This document shows, piece by piece, positions 59,045 through 64,000 of a stretch of DNA of 64,000 nucleotides. The stretch is from Dolomedes plantarius (lineage: Eukaryota > Arthropoda > Arachnida > Araneae > Dolomedidae). The notes below the pieces were generated by a model, which was not told the DNA's origin, did no database searches, and saw only the letters and a list, made by a program, of their open reading frames with translations. Numbering within the stretch: position 1 is the first letter of the stretch; each line of letters starts with the position of its first letter. The DNA lies in assembly GCA_907164885.2 (NCBI GenBank), contig OU015495.1:103266622-103330621 (forward strand), given 5' to 3'. The translations under genes were made by a program, and so were the position numbers.

Positions 59045-59477
59045 ATAGAGTTTCTATGCTCACTTCTACCCAGACTTGGGTGTATATAATTTGAAGTGGC
59101 ACTCTATTTGAATTTTATACAAACGCAGTTTATACATGAAACAATGTTTATTGAATTCGTTGCACATATAATTGGCTTTTACAGCAATAAGCATACGTAC
59201 ACTTGTACGGAATATAAATACAGCTTTCAAGAACAATATATTTTCTATACTCACGAACAGTAAGTCAAACCAGCAGTACTGCCATGTAAACTTCTGGCCC
59301 GCTAAGCACTAGCGCAGCATAACACCTTTTCAACCTTAACAACCTCCCCTTTCTTATTAATGACGCTGCGTGGTATTTATACTAAGAGCGTATGCCGAAA
59401 TTAGCATATCTGAAGCAGCTTCTTTAATTCACTCAAAAGTTCGATTATTGTGAATCGAATCTTGTGTATACCTTACA
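59045..59477 (-). promoter_or_regulatory. 5' LTR and promoter of gag-only element copy 2
   Basis: TATA box on the minus strand at 59374-59381 and AATAAA complement at 59147-59152. Drives transcription toward gag. Confidence 0.8.
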
Positions 59478-59549
59478 AGTCTCACATAGTGGGAAACAGA
59501 CTCAATCCTAATTTTGGAAAATCCAGTACAGATGTGGCGGGCTTAAGTA

Positions 59550-60754
59550 TGATCGGGAGGATCATTAACACCTCGGTGGTACTTTTTAAAGTGACCATTG
59601 ATAAGTGACACATCATTTAGAATAGTTAAGCAAAAGACCATTAGCGCAGGAAGGGAGACGAGGTAAGAATGGGAGTGCCGAGCTGACGCGGCCGACAAAA
59701 GACGGTGAATACTTAACCGCAGGAAAAGGCTATGCAGACAAAGGATGAAAGAGGCGACTCTCGGGGTGCGTGAAGAATACTACATGTGGTGCGGTAGAAC
59801 GTACGAAATTTTTCCAACAAGAGAAAAATGAACGAGACAGCATGATGCAGGGAGCATTACAGACTGGACTTTGATGAGTTATTGACGTACTGAGAGAGCG
59901 CGGGAAATCTAGGAGACGCGAGGTCTCGATTGAACTATATCTATGAACCCCGCTCTCCCTAATCAATGTTACGAGTGTTCTACGGATCAACTTAAAGAAA
60001 ATTTTCACTTCTCTATACCTTTGGGTATGTATATCTTGAAGTGGCACTCTAAATAATTTCATTCAAACACAGTTCTTGCATAACAACAATGTTTATTTAA
60101 ATATTTGCCCATATAGATTTTGCTTTTCAACATAAATCATACGTACTACTAGTACGAGATATATATAGCATTCATGCAAGGGAAATACAATTCAATATAT
60201 TCACTTGTATAACTACTCATACAAGAAAAATACACTTTGCAATACTCACAGATACTTTGAAAGTCAACGAGCAGTGCTGCCGTGTAAACTTTGGGCCCAA
60301 CAAGAACTCACGTAGGTTTGAAGCAACCTAGCTATGCCTGCAGCGGCTGCTCGCAAAACTCAACTATTATTAAACCAGACTGTAAGCCTAGCTCCAGCTC
60401 GATACTTCGTTTCGCCAGCACTACACCTCCTTTCAATTCCTCTCACTTCCTCAACACTTCGTCGACCCTTCCTAGCTCCTTCCTTCCTATAATTTAGCTG
60501 CTCGGTATTTATACCAAAGCGTATGCCGCAGTTAGCATATCATACGCGGCTTCTTTAACTGCAGGCATAACATGGTTGAATCGGTTGGTTCGATTATTGT
60601 GAATCGAATCTTATGTAAACCTTACAAACTTACTGTATATTATGATTACTGTATATAGCTCATATTAAACTAGATGTAAATACGAGCCATTTATCCGTTT
60701 CTACATTAATACTACGAGTCACTTATACATAGGGTCACGACGATGCGGTTTACA
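59550..60754 (+). repeat. LTR-like repeat, copy interrupted by a solo LTR
   Basis: Its two halves (59550-59993 and 60627-60754) together match the continuous copy at 24990-25585. The left half contains GAGCATTACAGACT and GAGAGAGCGCGGGAAATC; the right half contains CATATTAAACTAGATG and CCATTTATCCGTTTCTACAT and ends GCGGTTTACA. Confidence 0.6.
59994..60626 (-). mobile_element. solo LTR, 633 bp, related to the gag-only element LTRs
   Basis: Its right end is the family start on the minus strand (TGTAAGGTTTACATAAGATT), and its left end carries the CACTTC...TTGGGT and GAAGTGGCACTCTA blocks. TATA complement at 60506-60513; AATAAA complement at 60092-60097. The perfect duplication AACTT lies at 59989-59993 and 60627-60631. 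A central block of about 200 bp is shared with the solo LTR at 3713 but absent from the 433-bp LTRs. Confidence 0.87.
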
Positions 60755-62384
60755 AATGTGTTAAAACAGCTTTGGCAGAAATTTGTCAATTTTTGATAAC
60801 TGTCAACTTAGAAGTTGTTTTACTTCTACTGGCATTAGAGTGCCCAACACATGTCTCTTAACCTCTTAGGCTTTTTAACCAAAACCATTACTGTATTGAA
60901 AACATTAAAGGTTACAGTGTTTTGTACTAATAAACAAAATTTTAGCCTAAAACTGACATATATCATTATACTTACCTAGCACATAAAACTACGATACAAC
61001 AACATATATCTATTAGAGAATTTTTATCATATTTTCCTAATGAAAGTTTCCATGGAATCGCGCATGCCAAAGGGACATGTCTGAGAAGGAAATCTTTATT
61101 AGTTTCGAGATTATTGTGATATACAATTTTAAAGTGGCCATTGAATCTACGGAGAAAATGCATACATTTAAATCAGAACACATGTCTATAAATATACAAC
61201 AGTTATATACTATAACTGTCTTGAGTAATATACTCTCATATACTTTCTTCAGTAATTTTTAAAAGCATATGATCAGGAAATTCGCAATTGGGAGTAAATT
61301 TATGAAAATAGTCAGATCCGGAGAAGAAACCAACCAGGCACGACAATTTTTATTCATTTCCTAGCTGCAGCCCATATTTCAAGTTAATCTGAAATATATC
61401 TTTTAGAACATCTTCAGCGTCAATGTCAATAAACACTCTCGCTTGTCGTGCTTTATACATTTCAGATATTTACAGAAAGTTCTGTTACATTCTTACCCTT
61501 TTTCCTCGCTTTGAGTAAATTCTAGAGTACACAGAGAAAAAAAAATTAATGTAAAAGTATTAAAATTAGCATAGAAATTAAGCATCTAAATATGATCATT
61601 TCAGCTCATTCAACTGATAGTATCGAAGAGCTCCGTTTCAATAACGTTCCATTTTAATCTTGATGATTGAGATTTATTTACAATGTACTCTTATGTTTCT
61701 TCAATTATAGCAATCACCAGTTGTCTGAAATTCTTAATATTCGTGATTGAATGCGTACAGTTTTCTTTGTCACATACTTTAATTAAAAATTTTAAAAATC
61801 TGGGGGTTTTTTAACTGAAGGAAACACAAGAAATTCTATCAGTTATTTTTTTTTCCAATAGGGATTAAGGGAAAATTTTCCTTTAAAGTATACGTCTTAC
61901 ATCTACACAATTTTTGCCTTTAAAGTATAAAGTCGTACACCTACAAAATTTGTGAAACTAGGCTCTTATACCAATCGACGACATGAATAATTTCTTTCAT
62001 TTATTAAACCTACATTTCCCCAATAACTATTCAAAACGTTATGCGACACTATTTCATATTGTAAAGTGGTTGTTTGATGTTGGTTTGCTTGCAGCGACAT
62101 TTGTCAGTAATTTGGAAAACCATGCAAACAAAATTTAATATGGCTGTGACAAAAATCGAAATAAATATTGTGTTTGATATGATTTTGGAAATGAAATTGA
62201 TTGACTTCTTTTATTTATTAATGAAATGAACACATCAACCATTGTTTTCTATTCCTTAAACTACAAACTCGGCTAGTATTTTTTTTCTTAATAGCATACA
62301 CAAACCCTCTAACCGGTACGAAAACTTTGATATCAGGCGCTTAACGTACTAGAATTTCATCAATTCAGTCTTGTTTAATGAAGT
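60755..62384. other. AT-rich spacer, nothing recognised
   Basis: Short chance frames only. Confidence 0.45.
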
Positions 62385-62700
62385 TTCTGCGAAGAAATTT
62401 CATCCCAAAGCCCTAAATGGTCCTCCTGACACCTATCAAACGCATTATGCTTAATCCTAATTCTCAATCACTCTAATCATGACGTATTCTCTTCATCGTT
62501 TTCAATAATACTACCACGTAGCTTTCCGGGTTAACTCGAAAATTTTTAATCGCCTCCGTTCCAAGAGAAATCTAGTTATGACCGCCGCCCTCGAAATGGA
62601 GGAAACAAGGAACAATTAGAGACCAGGAAAAAAGTTTTAGAAGGAAAGCGTTAAAATTGATATGCAAATTAAACACTCGATAGCTTTTTCTCATTTACTA
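62385..62700 (+). repeat. unnamed diverged repeat, copy 3
   Basis: Shares TCTTCATCGTTTTCAATAAT, CGAAAATTTTTAATCGCCTCC, AATTGATATGCAAATTAAAC and GATAGCTTTTTCTC-type words with 50395 and 53140. Confidence 0.5.
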
Positions 62701-62775
62701 AGTCAGTGGAGGTGCTGGTTGGTGCTCGAACTAAATTACGTTTGCTCAAAATCAGTTTGAAGAAGGAAAGGGAAC

Positions 62776-63216
62776 TTTTGAGGCATACCTCAGATTATCC
62801 ACACTTTTCCCTCCACCAAATAATTACAAAAAAATTCTGATTAAAAAATAGACATTTTAGGTCCTGAGAATTATTAATAGAGCAATTCTAATATACATTC
62901 CGTTTTAGTCGTATATCGTTGTTTTGAGGCGTTCCTCAAATTATCCACACTTTTCCCACCACCAAATGATTACAAAAAACCTTTGATTAAAAAAATAGAC
63001 GTTTTAGGTCCTGAGAAGTATAAATAGAGAAATTCTAATATACATTCCGTTTTAGTCGTATACCGCCGTTTTGAGATATTCCTCAGATTATCCCCACTTT
63101 TTCCTCCACCAATTGATTACAAAAAATTTTGATTAAAAAAATAGATGTTTTAGATCCTGAGAAATATAAATAGAGCAATTCTAGTAATATAGATTCCGTT
63201 TTAGTCGTATATCGCC
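62776..63216. repeat. three-copy 147-bp tandem repeat
   Basis: Units begin TTTTGAGGCATACCTCAGAT, TTTTGAGGCGTTCCTCAAAT and TTTTGAGATATTCCTCAGAT at 62776, 62922 and 63069. Each contains TAGACATTTTAGGTCCTGAG-type and CATTCCGTTTTAGTCGTATA words. Divergence is about 10 percent by eye. Confidence 0.88.
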
Positions 63217-63424
63217 ATACTTCAGCTTCCTGTGTCAGCTTACTACCAATGAACCCCCGTTTTACTGTCGAACGCTATGCAGCAAAAGATATAATTTGGT
63301 TTATCTGGTTGGGTTTAGTTGGTTTATTAGATAATGAATGACACACGAGAGATGATTTTCCTGAATATCACAAGTGAAAGGCCAAATATAGTTATCAATA
63401 GGAAAGGCAATTTGGACAGATACA

Positions 63425-63575
63425 GTCATCATTTGCAACACGAAGGCTTAAAGATTCGGAAACTACAGCTTCTTTCTGATTCCGAATGGTTGCAAACATC
63501 GATGGGAACAACGGGGCTTGAATTCGTAAGTTCTCATACCGAGCTGCCTACACTGTAGAGTGATTAGCGCAGAGA
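63425..63575 (-). repeat. decayed SINE (family A), minus strand
   Basis: The minus strand reads a head with GCGCTAATCACTCTACAG and a mutated B box (GAATTCAAGCCCC). Then come TGTTTGCAACCATTCGGAATC and a body ending near GCCTTCGTG, matching the copies at 490 and 17870. The 74-codon plus-strand frame 63334-63558 is its antisense and not a gene. Confidence 0.65.
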
Positions 63576-64000
63576 CAAAATGCCCCTCTCTATGTACTCA
63601 TAGAGAACAGTGTTGGTTGCTCTATAAGGGTGCTCATAATAAAAAAACAATAAATTCATGGTGTATATGGGTGAATGTCCCCAAGTAAAGTACCTGTCTC
63701 GTTGGAAAAAATAAGAAAGATTTTAGTACCAAATGCGACCGTACTAGACATTTATTAAGGTGACTGCCCACGTTAAAAATGTCATTTTTTGACTATTTTT
63801 GTCAGTTTTTTTTATGAATCGTGTAACTCAATCTTTATTCTTTTCAAAACTGTTTTTATTTTCATTCTACATGAATTAGAAGCAGAGTTATAGCTATTTA
63901 AAAAACATCGTCTGCTACAAAGTTGAAGTGTCAAACAAGTTTAATTGCGTTTTTCTCAGAATTATGTTTTTCAGCACAAATCTCTATCGTTATCATGATA
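63576..64000. other. spacer at window end
   Basis: No supported feature. Confidence 0.35.

Larger units (their letters stand above)
55895..59477 (-). mobile_element. gag-only LTR retrotransposon, copy 2 (3.6 kb)
   Basis: LTRs 55895-56327 and 59045-59477 (433 bp each) differ at two bases I can see (56233/59383 and 56297/59447). The flanks AGTCT (55890-55894, 59478-59482) give the target duplication. The layout equals that of copy 1, and again no pol is present. LTRs of the two copies differ from each other by several percent, far more than within each copy. The insertions are therefore independent and come from different source elements, not a segmental duplication. Confidence 0.92.

Noticed and set aside
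39794..59482. The two gag-only elements as a segmental duplication
   Set aside because: Flanks and target duplications differ, and LTRs are far more alike within each copy than between copies.
63334..63558. 74-residue open frame
   Set aside because: Much of it is the antisense strand of a decayed SINE.

Overview
The window looks like nuclear DNA of an arthropod, most likely a chelicerate such as a spider. It is strongly AT-rich, full of TA and GT microsatellites and dense in transposable elements of eukaryotic families. I find no bacterial operon, no rRNA, no real tRNA gene and no host exon that I can defend. Nearly every open frame is a chance frame or part of a mobile element. The spider assignment is inference from the general feel of the repeats.

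The main feature is a pair of very young LTR retrotransposons on the minus strand, at 39799-43395 and 55895-59477. Each has about 433-bp LTRs that differ at only one or two bases within a pair. Each also has a target duplication of 4-5 bp, a lysine-tRNA-type primer-binding site beside the 5' LTR, and a purine-rich tract beside the 3' LTR. The only long open frame is an intact Gag-like protein of 686 or 680 residues. Protease, reverse transcriptase, RNase H and integrase are all absent. They fit a gag-only, non-autonomous LTR element. Two longer related solo LTRs lie at 3713-4231 (+) and 59994-60626 (-). The second sits inside another repeat whose uninterrupted copy at about 24990-25585 serves as an empty site.

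Region by region: 1-10 kb holds tRNA-derived SINE pieces, two hAT-like MITEs, a solo LTR, a 184-bp tandem duplication rich in TGACGTCA sites, and a Tigger/pogo-type MITE multimer. 10-20 kb holds a deleted mariner, a 45-bp minisatellite, two non-autonomous Helitrons and a dead Tc1 element. 20-32 kb holds another Helitron, a large microsatellite, a degraded hAT transposon, a hAT MITE, and a Helitron split by a nearly complete DD37D (maT-like) transposon whose 306-residue transposase frame ends at an in-frame stop 36 codons before the next one. 32-39 kb holds an LTR-like fragment, a TTAA-flanked MITE and a second Tigger MITE multimer. 39-44 kb is the first gag-only element. 44-55 kb holds a 207-bp tandem array, several SINEs, two sets of diverged unnamed repeats and a Helitron carrying a nested TA-flanked MITE. 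55-61 kb holds the second gag-only element and the nested solo LTR. 61-64 kb holds a third copy of an unnamed repeat, a 147-bp triplication and a decayed SINE.

Functionally, the gag-only elements have their own promoter (a TATA box in each LTR), polyadenylation signal, priming site and Gag, and would have to borrow pol products from a full-length relative outside the window. The SINEs would similarly depend on a LINE, and the MITEs on transposases elsewhere.
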